NCBI GenBank assembly: GCA_017437065.1
Contig: JAFSBX010000071.1
Location: forward strand, 62,001-126,000
Direction: 5' to 3'
Source: Lachnospiraceae bacterium
GTDB lineage: Bacteria > Bacillota > Clostridia > Lachnospirales > Lachnospiraceae
DNA: 64,000 nt
In this document: one piece after another, positions 33,232-42,152 of the stretch
Layout: each line of letters begins with the position of its first letter
Numbering within the stretch: the stretch's first letter is position 1
The notes under the pieces: model-generated
Database searches by the model: none
Told to the model about the DNA's origin: nothing
The model's input: the letters and a program-made list of their open reading frames with translations, nothing else
Program-made: the position numbers and the translations under genes

Positions 33232-33744
33232 ATGAAATTTTTAGATATTGCAAAATCACGTTATTCTGTGCGTAAGTATAAACAAACAAAAGTAGAAAGT
33301 GATAAACTGAACAAAATATTAGAAGCCGCTCACGTTGCACCCACTGCTGCCAATTTACAACCTGTCCGTCTGTTTGTAATTCAGGATGAAAACACACTTG
33401 CAAAACTTGGAAAAGCAGCAAATATTTATAACGCACCTTTAGCCATCGTTGTATGTAGTGACCACACAAAAGCATGGAATCGCCCTTTTGACGGAAAAAG
33501 CTCTGCAGATATTGATGCTTCCATCATAACCGACCATATGATGCTGGAAGCTACCGATTTAGGACTTGGCAGTGTTTGGATTTGCTACTTTAAACCGGAT
33601 GTATTGAAAAAAGAATTGAATTTACCGGAAAAACTGGAACCTATCAACATTTTGGCTATCGGTTACGCTGACGAAACACCAGCCAGCCCAAACCGACATA
33701 GTGAACAGCGTATTTCTTTAAACAAATTAGCAACATTTATGTAG
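33232..33744 (+). CDS. Nitroreductase-family flavoprotein
   Basis: A 170-aa FMN-dependent NAD(P)H oxidoreductase of the nitroreductase family: SRYSVRKYKQTKV (FMN phosphate contact), APTAANLQPVRLFV, TDHMMLEATDLGLGSVWI and a C-terminal NLPEKLEPINILAIGYA. Substrates are typically quinones or nitroaromatics. GAGGTAAAATAAA precedes the ATG. It is divergent from the HxlR regulator, which probably represses it until an electrophile is present. Confidence 0.92.
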   Translation: MKFLDIAKSRYSVRKYKQTKVESDKLNKILEAAHVAPTAANLQPVRLFVIQDENTLAKLGKAANIYNAPLAIVVCSDHTKAWNRPFDGKSSADIDASIITDHMMLEATDLGLGSVWICYFKPDVLKKELNLPEKLEPINILAIGYADETPASPNRHSEQRISLNKLATFM

Positions 33745-33770
33745 ACTATAAAACAACACTTATTTTTTCT

Positions 33771-33803
33771 AAACTTGAAATGTCAATTTGGCATTTCAAG
33801 TTT
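33771..33803. terminator. 12-bp inverted repeat after the nitroreductase gene
   Basis: AAACTTGAAATG and CATTTCAAGTTT are perfect arms around a 9-nt loop, 26 nt after the stop. A T-run is lacking after the stem on the plus strand, so termination is likely but weak. Confidence 0.5.
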
Positions 33804-33828
33804 CCATACGTGTTCAATGTTCCTATAC

Positions 33829-33865
33829 AAAAAGCTCTGTGACACCCACAGCATCACAAAGCTTT
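33829..33865 (-). terminator. Terminator region downstream of pyrF
   Basis: On the minus strand AAAGCTTTGTGA pairs with TCACAGAGCTTT and is followed by TTTTTG; an intrinsic terminator about 65 nt after the pyrF stop. Confidence 0.7.
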
Positions 33866-33928
33866 CTAAGTTACAACTATTCACTAAAAATAATTACTCT
33901 CATATACATCATTTACAACTAACTATAT

Positions 33929-34855
33929 CTATCTTGCTTCCAACGCCCCATTAATATCCGCAATCATATCCTCAACCGCAGCTCTGGATGCATCTGCAAA
34001 ATGCTCAGCACCAAACTTCGCATATTTTTCCTGCTGATATGCTGCAATGATTCCTCTGGAAGAGTTTACAATTGCACCAAGTCCGTCTTCATTAAAGAAG
34101 TGTACAAGGTCAGCACCTTTTCCGCCCTGTGCACCGTAACCCGGTACTAAAATATAAGTCTTTGGCATAATTTTTCTTAAAATCTTGCCCTGTTCCGGAT
34201 AAGTTGCTCCAACGACTGCTCCTACATAGCTATAGGAATCTCCCATATGCTCTGCCCCCCATGCAGCAACCTGCTCACCTACGATTTCATAAAGCGGTTT
34301 TCCGTCAACCAGTCTGTCCTGGAATTCTCCACTACTTGGATTGGAAGTTTTTACAAGAACAAAAATACCTGTATTTTCTTCTTTTCCTACATTGATAAAC
34401 GGATTTACACCATCAGAACCAAGATATGGATTTACAGTAACGAAATCTTCATCAAAGCCACGGTAAGTTTTGCTTCCTACCTGTACTTTTCCGATATGAC
34501 CTACTGCATATGCTTCTGAAGTAGAACCGATATCACCACGCTTAATATCTCCGATGACCACCAGACCTTTTTCTTTACAATAATCTACGGTTTTCTTAAA
34601 TGCCACAAGTCCCGGAATACCAAACTGCTCATACATGGCAATCTGTGGTTTTACCGCCGGAATCAAATCGTATACAGCATCCACAATTGCTTTATTATAC
34701 TGCCAGATAGCTTCTCCTGCACCCTCTAAGGTCTCTCCAAACTCTGCAAAAGCTTTCGTTTTAATATGCTCCGGAATGAACTTCATCATCGGATCCAGCC
34801 CCACTACGATTGGTGCATTTGTTTTTTTAATGTTTGCTACTAACTTATTAATCAT
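33929..34855 (-). CDS. pyrF: Orotidine 5'-phosphate decarboxylase (long form)
   Basis: Removes CO2 from OMP to make UMP, the last step of UMP synthesis. The 308-aa length is that of the longer PyrF subfamily. Motifs: VVGLDPM at the N-terminus, the catalytic Asp-Lys segment GDIKRGDIGSTSEAYA, VNPYLGSDGVNPF, VLVKTSNPSSGEFQ and LVPGYGAQGG. AAAGGAATTATCAGT gives the ribosome site. Located away from pyrE, with a Nudix-like gene upstream on the same strand. Confidence 0.95.
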   Translation of the reverse strand: MINKLVANIKKTNAPIVVGLDPMMKFIPEHIKTKAFAEFGETLEGAGEAIWQYNKAIVDAVYDLIPAVKPQIAMYEQFGIPGLVAFKKTVDYCKEKGLVVIGDIKRGDIGSTSEAYAVGHIGKVQVGSKTYRGFDEDFVTVNPYLGSDGVNPFINVGKEENTGIFVLVKTSNPSSGEFQDRLVDGKPLYEIVGEQVAAWGAEHMGDSYSYVGAVVGATYPEQGKILRKIMPKTYILVPGYGAQGGKGADLVHFFNEDGLGAIVNSSRGIIAAYQQEKYAKFGAEHFADASRAAVEDMIADINGALEAR

Positions 34856-34937
34856 ACTGATAATTCCTTTCTGCTTTTATTTTTAAGCCCCGGCATAACA
34901 TATACCGACGCTAAACTCTCACTAACTTTTTTCCGCC

Positions 34938-34966
34938 AAAAAGGCGTTGCACTACAGTTCAACGCC
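34938..34966 (-). terminator. Terminator overlapping the end of the Nudix-like gene
   Basis: GGCGTTG and CAACGCC pair around a 10-nt loop that contains the stop codon, followed by TTTTTGGCGG and a second T-run. Confidence 0.75.
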
Positions 34967-35350
34967 TATCAAATCATCTAATACATATTGGTTACTAATG
35001 TATTCTTCAAATTCATCCCGTGTAACCCACTGCCACTCACCATATTCTTCGGTTAAGGTAATATCTGCCTCATCATCCATTGAACAAAGGAATGCAATTC
35101 CGACACACTGAGAATCACCGGTTACTTTTGACCATGTGTAAAGTACTTTTTCAATAGTACCACTAACTCCTAAAAGCTCATTCATCCAACGAATTACTGC
35201 ATCTTTAGGTGCTTCACCAAAATTCACTTCACCTTCTACAAACTCCCATAAATACGGATCTGGAATTCTGTCATCTACCCAGTGTTTAATTAATAAATAC
35301 TTGTCCTCTTTTTTTACAATGCCTCTGACGCGCACATAAATATCTGCCAT
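34952..35350 (-). CDS. Nudix-fold protein with degenerate Nudix box
   Basis: A 132-aa protein with the Nudix beta/alpha pattern: VRGIVKKEDKYLLIKHW, then WEFVEGEVNFGEAPKDAVIRWMNELLGV. In the normal box (GX5EX7REUXEEXGU) the REUXEE part reads RWMNEL, so the Glu after Arg and the last Glu that bind metal are missing. It may bind a nucleotide or have lost phosphohydrolase activity. AGGGAGG precedes the ATG. It precedes pyrF on the same strand but is separated from it by a terminator. Confidence 0.75.
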   Translation of the reverse strand: MADIYVRVRGIVKKEDKYLLIKHWVDDRIPDPYLWEFVEGEVNFGEAPKDAVIRWMNELLGVSGTIEKVLYTWSKVTGDSQCVGIAFLCSMDDEADITLTEEYGEWQWVTRDEFEEYISNQYVLDDLIGVEL

Positions 35351-35445
35351 AAGCTGACCTCCCTATTTATGTAATTAGTATAATAAATCTGTTAAATATA
35401 CAAAAATTGTATCATATTACCTATTATCATGCAAGCATTCTCATT

Positions 35446-37830
35446 CTATACAATTGCTTTTTCCTCAGCATATTTTTTGATATTTGAAGCATTCACATAT
35501 TTCTTGAAAGAATCACCGTTTACCGCTACTAACGTTGGTGCCTGCATTATTTTGTAACGGGAAACCAGTTCAGCATTTTCTTCTGCATCAATCACAATGT
35601 ATTTCTCTCCTGCCAGATATTGCTTCGCAATCTTACAATTTGGACAGGTTTTCGTTACAAATAAATAGTTCACGTTTTCCGGCTTTTCTATCTCCACCGT
35701 AACATCCTGTTCATGGCTTGAAAGAGTTACCACACTGCTTGTCGGGCGCTTCAAAACCGATTTTTCAACATCATATTCTATACGGTTTGCATACTCCTGT
35801 AATTTTCCATCATTCCAGTTCTGTACCGGACGATAATAACCGGTAATACGACTGTAAACTTCTGTCTTATTTCCACATATTGGACATTTTTTCTGTTCCC
35901 CCTGCAAATATCCGTGTTCTTTACAAATCGAATATGTAGGAGACAACGTATAATACGGCAGCTTATAATTTTCAGCAATTGTCCTTACTAAATTTGCCGC
36001 AGCCTTCCAATCGGGAAGCTTCTCACCAAGAAACGCATGAAATACCGTTCCCGAAGTATATAATGTCTGTAATTCATCCTGAATATCCAGTGCATCAAAA
36101 ATATCCATCGTATAGTCCACCGGTAAATGGGAAGAATTGGTATAATACGGAGTATCTCCTGCATTTCCTGCTGTTTTGATTGCCGGCCATCTCTTTTTGT
36201 CATGTTTCGCCAGACGATACGTTGTACTCTCTGCCGGTGTCGCCTCCAGATTGTACAAATCTCCATATTCTTCCTGATAATCAGAAAGACGTTCTCTCAT
36301 ATGGTTTAATACTTCTTTCGTAAATTCCTGTGTTTTCTTTTCCGATAAATCTGCCCGCAGCCAGTTTGCATTCAAACCCACTTCATTCATACCAATCAGA
36401 CCAATTGTTGAAAAGTGATTTTCAAATGAGCCCAGATATCGTTTCGTATACGGATATAATCCTTCTTCTAAAAGCTTGGAAATGACACCTCTCTTAATTT
36501 TCAGGCTCCTTGCCGCAATATCCATCATTTTATCCAGACGATGATAAAAATCAACTTTATCTGCCGACAAATAAGCAATACGAGGCATATTAATTGTTAC
36601 TACTCCCACACTTCCGGTACTTTCTCCTGAACCAAAAAATCCACCGGTTTTCTTTCTAAGCTCTCTTAAGTCAAGACGCAGACGACAGCACATACTGCGT
36701 ACATCACTTGGTTCCATGTCGGAATTAATATAATTTGAAAAATACGGTGTACCATATTTAGAAGTCATCTCAAAAAGAAGTCTGTTGTTTTCATTATCAG
36801 ACCAGTCAAAATCACTTGTGATGGAATACGTTGGAATCGGATACTGAAATCCCCGCCCGTTGGCATCTCCTTCAATCATCGTTTCAATAAATGCCTTATT
36901 AACCATATCCATTTCTTTTTTACAGTCTTTATATTTAAAATCCATTTCCTCACCGCCAACGATTGCCGGCAGCTCTGCCAAGTCATTTGGCACCGTCCAG
37001 TCCAGTGTAATATTAGAGAACGGTGCCTGAGTTCCCCAACGGCTCGGTGTATTTACTCCATAAATAAAAGATTCAATACATTTCTTTACTTCTTCATAAG
37101 AAAGATTATCCACCTTTACAAAAGGAGCAAGATATGTATCAAAAGAAGAAAATGCCTGTGCACCTGCCCACTCATTCTGCATAATTCCAAGGAAATTTAC
37201 CATCTGATTACATAACACGGATAAATGTCTTGCCGGCGCAGAAGTAATTTTTCCTGTAATTCCACCCAGTCCTTCTGTAATGAGCTGTTTTAACGACCAT
37301 CCCGCACAATAACCTGTTAACATAGACAAATCATGAATATGAATGTCTGCATTCCGATGTGCTGATGCAATCTCTTCGTCATAGATTTCCGACAACCAGT
37401 AATTTGCCGTAACTGCACCTGAGTTACTCAAAATCAATCCCCCTACAGAATATGTAACCGTAGAATTTTCTTTTACGCGCCAGTCTTCTACTTTCACATA
37501 GCTGTTTACCACATCTTTATAATCCAAAATGGTAGATGTCATTTCCCGCATCTTTTCTCGTTGTTTGCGGTAGAGAATAAAAGCCTTTGCTGCTTCTGCA
37601 TAGCCAGCCTGCTCTAAAACCTTCTCCACGCTGTCCTGAATATCTTCCACATGAACTGCATTTTCTTTTACCTTGTCCTGAAAATCAGCCGTAACACGAA
37701 GTGCCAGCAAATCTACAATATCATTATTGTATTGCATATTTGTTGCATTAAACGCTTTTATAATTGCATCATTTATTTTTGTCAATGTAAAATCTGCAAC
37801 TTCTCCATCTCTTTTAATTACCTGAAACAT
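35446..37830 (-). CDS. nrdD: Anaerobic ribonucleoside-triphosphate reductase with C-terminal glutaredoxin-like domain
   Basis: Makes dNTPs from NTPs without oxygen through a glycyl radical. The start MFQVIKRDG (37830) follows AGGAGG; the frame extends to 37920. An ATP-cone leads (VIKRDGEVADFTLTKI), then the catalytic barrel, the Zn site (CKEH...CPICGN), the glycyl-radical segment TGYYRPVQNWNDGK, and from about residue 725 a glutaredoxin/thioredoxin-like domain with TCPNCK. The fused domain would supply reducing power, since formate is the donor in E. coli NrdD. The activase gene nrdG is not in this window. Confidence 0.93.
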   Translation of the reverse strand: MFQVIKRDGEVADFTLTKINDAIIKAFNATNMQYNNDIVDLLALRVTADFQDKVKENAVHVEDIQDSVEKVLEQAGYAEAAKAFILYRKQREKMREMTSTILDYKDVVNSYVKVEDWRVKENSTVTYSVGGLILSNSGAVTANYWLSEIYDEEIASAHRNADIHIHDLSMLTGYCAGWSLKQLITEGLGGITGKITSAPARHLSVLCNQMVNFLGIMQNEWAGAQAFSSFDTYLAPFVKVDNLSYEEVKKCIESFIYGVNTPSRWGTQAPFSNITLDWTVPNDLAELPAIVGGEEMDFKYKDCKKEMDMVNKAFIETMIEGDANGRGFQYPIPTYSITSDFDWSDNENNRLLFEMTSKYGTPYFSNYINSDMEPSDVRSMCCRLRLDLRELRKKTGGFFGSGESTGSVGVVTINMPRIAYLSADKVDFYHRLDKMMDIAARSLKIKRGVISKLLEEGLYPYTKRYLGSFENHFSTIGLIGMNEVGLNANWLRADLSEKKTQEFTKEVLNHMRERLSDYQEEYGDLYNLEATPAESTTYRLAKHDKKRWPAIKTAGNAGDTPYYTNSSHLPVDYTMDIFDALDIQDELQTLYTSGTVFHAFLGEKLPDWKAAANLVRTIAENYKLPYYTLSPTYSICKEHGYLQGEQKKCPICGNKTEVYSRITGYYRPVQNWNDGKLQEYANRIEYDVEKSVLKRPTSSVVTLSSHEQDVTVEIEKPENVNYLFVTKTCPNCKIAKQYLAGEKYIVIDAEENAELVSRYKIMQAPTLVAVNGDSFKKYVNASNIKKYAEEKAIV

Positions 37831-37891
37831 TACGTTCCCTCCTAATATTACTGCTAATTTCTCTATTATACTCGTCCCCAAGACTGTTAAA

Positions 37892-37920
37892 ATTCTACCA
37901 TCTCTAGTAGTTGAAGTCAA
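37892..37920 (-). promoter_or_regulatory. Probable promoter of nrdD
   Basis: TTGACT (37915-37920) and TAGAAT (37892-37897), 17-nt spacer, on the minus strand. A second TATAAT lies at about 37865-37870. Confidence 0.6.
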
Positions 37921-37926
37921 TACAGA

Positions 37927-37942
37927 ACACTATATGTTGTTA
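37927..37942. promoter_or_regulatory. Possible NrdR box upstream of nrdD promoter
   Basis: ACACTATATGTTGTTA resembles the NrdR consensus ACACTATATATAGTGT over its first nine bases and sits beside the -35 element. A second copy at the expected spacing is not convincing. Confidence 0.3.
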
Positions 37943-38121
37943 TTTGCACATAATTAACATAATATTACACTTTCTGAATTTTACAAGGTTTTGCACAAAC
38001 TTTATGTAAACTTCTCTCCCTTTTTTCCTATAACTGGAATTTTTCTTTTGTTCTACTTATGCAATTTTCTGTTATATAAGAAATGTAACAAAAAAGTATG
38101 CAGTTTTTACTGCACACTTTC

Positions 38122-39171
38122 CTATCTGGTCTGTAAAAATACATTCTCTCTTTTTGCAATTTCATCCCCCGGATATGCTTTTAAATAGCTTTCCAAAAGT
38201 ACTGCTGCTTTCTTATACTCTCCAATATACTCATAAGCAACAATCTCATTAAACTGTAACGTCTGCATCATGGAATTATCCTCCACATTTTTTCCTGCCT
38301 GAAAAGCAGTAAGTGCTTCTTCATAATTTCCCATCTGCATTCTGCACATACCAAGCTGATTATATATCTGTTCACTATCCGTATGCTCATCAAGATAACT
38401 GCTGTATACCGTTGCAGCATAATTATAATCACCCAGTGCCTCATAGGTCTTTCCCAGATACAAAATGATTTCCTCGTCTCCGGCCGTTCTTGCTCTCTCC
38501 AAATATGTACTTGCCGAAGCATAGTCCTCCAGATAATAGCTGATAAGGCCTCTTTCATAGTCTTTCATGGACTTTTCATCTGCTTCTACTGCTGCCTGCA
38601 AATATTCCTGACCAATCTGTTTATAACCGTTTTGTTCCAATACCTGATAAATGGAAATCAACTGGCCATAATCTTTTTTGTCTAACGCAATGGCTTTATC
38701 AAAATCCTGCATGGCGACTTCATAATTACCCTGCTCCAACCGAATGGTACCTCTTAAAAAATAAGCTGTTCTCTCTGTATCTTTCAGTGCCAGAATGGCA
38801 TCATATACACCGGCAGCTTTATCAAGTTCTCCATTTTTATAGTACGCTGTTGCCAGATAATAATTAATGTCATAATCCATGTCATCAATCAGAATCTTAC
38901 TGTTAGCCAGCGCCTTTTCAAATGACTGTGATGCCTCCTCATAGCGGGTAAGCCCCATATATGCAATTCCCTGACCTCTGTACAACAGCCGGATATCCTC
39001 TCCATTTGCAAGTGCCGCCTCAAAGTTTGTAAGTGCCTGTTCATACTCCATCGCCTCTACTGCTTCCATACCGGCATTTATATTTTCCTGTCCGCCTTTT
39101 CCGCAACCGGTAAGCAAAAGCCCCATTCCTGCTATGATAAGACAAACCTTGTATTTGTTATATTTTTTCAT
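38122..39171 (-). CDS. TPR-repeat lipoprotein
   Basis: A 349-aa exported protein: basic start (MKKYNKYK), hydrophobic stretch and a lipobox LLTGC, so it is a predicted lipoprotein. The rest is a chain of about eight tetratricopeptide repeats (for example YEQALTNFEAALANG, YEEASQSFEKALANS, YEVAMQDFDKAIALD, YEEALTAFQAGKNV), a scaffold for protein-protein contact. No catalytic domain. The start follows a short upstream ATG (MIH) at 39180. It stands between helD and nrdD on the same strand, with 90 to 290 nt around it; binding partner unknown. Confidence 0.88.
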   Translation of the reverse strand: MKKYNKYKVCLIIAGMGLLLTGCGKGGQENINAGMEAVEAMEYEQALTNFEAALANGEDIRLLYRGQGIAYMGLTRYEEASQSFEKALANSKILIDDMDYDINYYLATAYYKNGELDKAAGVYDAILALKDTERTAYFLRGTIRLEQGNYEVAMQDFDKAIALDKKDYGQLISIYQVLEQNGYKQIGQEYLQAAVEADEKSMKDYERGLISYYLEDYASASTYLERARTAGDEEIILYLGKTYEALGDYNYAATVYSSYLDEHTDSEQIYNQLGMCRMQMGNYEEALTAFQAGKNVEDNSMMQTLQFNEIVAYEYIGEYKKAAVLLESYLKAYPGDEIAKRENVFLQTR

Positions 39172-39270
39172 GTGTATCATGCCTTTCCCCTGCCTGTAAA
39201 ATCACAAGCCTACAAGTCCTTACTATTACATAAAAAATAGTATAACAACCACACCTTCTTTTTTCAACAG

Positions 39271-41310
39271 CTAATTCAGAATATGCAGTTCATGTAATGC
39301 TCTTGTCACTGCCACATATCTTAATTTTGCTTCCTTACTTCCCGACTTTGCCTTTTCCATTTCCGGCTTCCACAAAATCACCGCATCAAACTCCAGTCCT
39401 TTGGTCAGCTGCACCGGAAGTATCATTGTTCCGGTCTGAAATCCCGTTTCGTTTCCGTCAATTACTTCTGTATAAGCCCCCACTTTTTCTTTTACTACCG
39501 TACTTTCTTTTTCGTCAAATACAACAATGGCAACCGAAAAAAATCCTCTTTTTTTCACCTCTTCAATAATCTCTGCTGTCTTTTTTGCCCTTTCCTCATC
39601 ATCTCCTGCGTCAACAATATCGACCTCCATTCCATGACGGATTACCGGCTCTATTTTATAAGCTCCGGCTGATGCAAGCTCCAATATTTCTCCCGCATAT
39701 TCAGAAATCTCAATGGTATTCCGATAACTTTTGGAAAGAAGACGAAAACTGTCTTTTTCATTTGTCAGCATACACTTCTTTAAATCTTCCCAGTCATTCA
39801 TACCACTTTCATAATTAATATTCTGGGACACATCTCCCATTATGGTAAAGAAGCACTTCGGCAGAACCGTTCTTAATACATAATAAGGTGCCACTCCAAA
39901 ATCCTGTGCTTCATCCATAAAAATCTGTCCAAACTCTTCGTTCTCTTTTTTCTGTGTAGTTCTGTATTTAATCAGCACAAGTGCCGCCAAATCATACACA
40001 TCAAACTTATTTTCCAGTATATGACTAACGGTATCTTTTATTTCAATGCGGGTACGCTTTCCGTAATCCTGTAAAAATTCCAGATAAATATTCACCGGAC
40101 TTTTGGTTATTTTTCTTTCCTGATAATACTTTTTATATTGTGTAGATTTTTCTTTAAATTTCTTTTTATATTCATCCTTATCCGAATCATCAATTAAAAA
40201 CTTCAACCGATTTTTCAGCCGTTCATCCATCAGGGCAAGCATGCGGTTAATCGAATACTCCGGGAAAGAATCCAATATCTCTTTCATTCCTGACGCAGAC
40301 ATTATCCTTCCCAGTTCCTTATCCGTCAAATCCTCACATGGAATACAGTTTTCACGGATTCTTTCCAGATACCGTTCCAGTCCTTTCATAAACTGCATCC
40401 TGCTCTTCCATTCTCCATCACTTCCTACCGTTATCTTTCTATACTTCGCTTTAAAATCTTTCGCCAGCAAATGAATAAACATATCATCCATTCGTTTCTG
40501 TTTCATGTTGAATACATCCAGTTCCGGCAAACCGCTTGTAATATAATTGAGCAACATGTCATTACTTCCGATAATACAAAACTCGTTTGACTCAAACCGT
40601 TCTTTGTAGTTGTACAAAATATAGGAAATCCGATGCATGGCAACGGTTGTCTTTCCGCTTCCTGCCACGCCCTGTACAATGGTATTGGAAAAAGGATTGG
40701 CTCTTATGATTTCATTCTGTTCTTTTTGTATTGTAGCAATAATATCTCCTAAAACCGCATCTTTATTTTTCGATAAATACTGCACTAACAGCTCGTCATT
40801 AGAAGCCACATCACTATCATAAAACCCGTGTAAAATTCCTTTCTCCACATTATAGGTACGTTTCAACTCCAGATTTATGTTCTGCATTTTGCCATCCGGA
40901 GTTTCATAACTTCCTTCTCCCATCTCATTTTCGTAATAAACTGTGGCAATCGGTGCTCTCCAATCTGCCACCACTACTTCCGTCTTGTTACGAAATATAC
41001 CGTTTTTTCCAATATAAACCTTTTCGTCCTTCTCCAGTCCCAAATCTTTATAATCAATCCGTCCAAAATAAGGCTTTTCGAATGCCACTCTGTTTTTACG
41101 CAACTGATTATTTGCATGTTCTTCCAGACTGGTGCTTGTCATTAACTGATTATAAAGCTCACTGTCGCCTTCCTGCATAGCTTTATACAATTCCTGCACT
41201 TCTTCATGACGTTCTCTTGCTTCCCGTTCATATTCTTCTATATTTTTTGCAATAAAAGCCCTGCACTTATCAAAATGTTCTTTTTCAATACTCCACTCCT
41301 GATTCTCCAT
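39271..41310 (-). CDS. helD: HelD-type UvrD-like helicase, RNA polymerase recycling factor
   Basis: A 679-aa superfamily 1 ATPase. After an N-terminal coiled-coil region (about residues 1-80) comes FGRIDYKDLG...VYIGKNGIFRN and VVADWRAPIATVYY, landmarks of HelD, and then the helicase core: Walker A VQGVAGSGKTTVAMHRISYIL, Walker B FMDEAQDF, LSKSYRNTIEI, LPVQLTKGLEFDAV, and RYVAVTRALHEL. HelD pulls stalled RNA polymerase off DNA. I chose 41310 (MENQEWSIEKE) because GGAGG lies just upstream; the frame starts four codons earlier. A strong hairpin lies in its leader. Confidence 0.9.
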   Translation of the reverse strand: MENQEWSIEKEHFDKCRAFIAKNIEEYEREARERHEEVQELYKAMQEGDSELYNQLMTSTSLEEHANNQLRKNRVAFEKPYFGRIDYKDLGLEKDEKVYIGKNGIFRNKTEVVVADWRAPIATVYYENEMGEGSYETPDGKMQNINLELKRTYNVEKGILHGFYDSDVASNDELLVQYLSKNKDAVLGDIIATIQKEQNEIIRANPFSNTIVQGVAGSGKTTVAMHRISYILYNYKERFESNEFCIIGSNDMLLNYITSGLPELDVFNMKQKRMDDMFIHLLAKDFKAKYRKITVGSDGEWKSRMQFMKGLERYLERIRENCIPCEDLTDKELGRIMSASGMKEILDSFPEYSINRMLALMDERLKNRLKFLIDDSDKDEYKKKFKEKSTQYKKYYQERKITKSPVNIYLEFLQDYGKRTRIEIKDTVSHILENKFDVYDLAALVLIKYRTTQKKENEEFGQIFMDEAQDFGVAPYYVLRTVLPKCFFTIMGDVSQNINYESGMNDWEDLKKCMLTNEKDSFRLLSKSYRNTIEISEYAGEILELASAGAYKIEPVIRHGMEVDIVDAGDDEERAKKTAEIIEEVKKRGFFSVAIVVFDEKESTVVKEKVGAYTEVIDGNETGFQTGTMILPVQLTKGLEFDAVILWKPEMEKAKSGSKEAKLRYVAVTRALHELHILN

Positions 41311-41338
41311 ATAAACCTCCATTCCATCCCATACATAT

Positions 41339-41365
41339 GCAGCCGGACAGCAAGTGTCCGACTGC
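41339..41365 (-). promoter_or_regulatory. Leader hairpin before helD
   Basis: GCAGTCGGACA and TGTCCGGCTGC pair over 11 bp (one G-U) around a 5-nt loop (CTTGC), 29 nt upstream of the helD start, with no T-run after it. A TATAAT lies about 20 nt upstream of it. The structure would be at the 5' end of the mRNA. Confidence 0.5.
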
Positions 41366-41454
41366 TATATGATTGTATCTACATTATAGTAAAAAAATAA
41401 AATAATGCTAGACTTTTCTTTTGTCTTATGATAGCATGGATACTGAAGTTTAGA

Positions 41455-41481
41455 TAAAAATAGCTGTTTCCTTTACAACAG
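41455..41481 (-). terminator. Terminator-like hairpin at the end of phoU
   Basis: CTGTT and AACAG pair with the phoU stop codon in the loop, followed by CTATTTTTATC. Short stem, good T-run; ends the pst operon. Confidence 0.5.
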
Positions 41482-42135
41482 TCTCACATCAGCAATTGTT
41501 CCTGTTTCTTGAAAAATTTCCCACTCTCCTATATTCACTGCATGATCGCCAATCTTCTCAAGATATTTTGCTATCATAAGCACATCAATGCACTCGTCAG
41601 CATTAATTGTCCCCTGTTTCAAATATTCTACTAAATCTGCAACAACCTTATTAAACAAATCATCTACAATGTCATCACCGTCAATTACTTTCTTTGCTGC
41701 TTTCATATCACGATTTACAAAAGCATCTACTGCTTCATGCTCTAATTTCTTTGTTTCTTCAATCATGGCTTTCATATGCTCTGAATAAACATTTAAGTCC
41801 TTTAATTTCATACGGAGCAATAATTCTGCAATATCAGAACAATGGTCTCCAATTCTTTCAATATCTGTTACGACCTTTAAAGATGCTGTTACAAGGCGTA
41901 AATCCTTAGCTACCGGTTGCTGCTTTGTAAGCAGGGAAAGGCAAGCCGCCTCAATCCCTCTTTGCATATCATTAATAATGCGATCATTTTTTAAAACATC
42001 CATGACTGTTTCTTCATCCTTATTTCCCAGTGCCTCAAACAGTGTGTCATATGTCTTCTCAACGGCACTTCCCATTTCCTCCACATCTGCATGCAACTGT
42101 GAAAGCTGCTTTTCAAATAAAACTCTAGGTGACAT
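41473..42135 (-). CDS. phoU: Phosphate signalling regulator PhoU
   Basis: A 220-aa all-helical protein with two three-helix repeats, each with the metal-binding pattern (for example IERIGDHCSDIAE and LEKIGDHAVNIGEW). PhoU links the Pst transporter to the PhoR kinase and limits phosphate uptake when phosphate is plentiful. Last gene of [20 protein letters not shown], 17 nt after pstB. Confidence 0.96.
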   Translation of the reverse strand: MSPRVLFEKQLSQLHADVEEMGSAVEKTYDTLFEALGNKDEETVMDVLKNDRIINDMQRGIEAACLSLLTKQQPVAKDLRLVTASLKVVTDIERIGDHCSDIAELLLRMKLKDLNVYSEHMKAMIEETKKLEHEAVDAFVNRDMKAAKKVIDGDDIVDDLFNKVVADLVEYLKQGTINADECIDVLMIAKYLEKIGDHAVNIGEWEIFQETGTIADVRLL

Positions 42136-42152
42136 TTTCTCTCCTCCTCAAA

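Noticed and set aside
37927-37970. Tandem pair of NrdR boxes
   Set aside because: Only the first box is a fair match; the second at the expected spacing does not fit the consensus.
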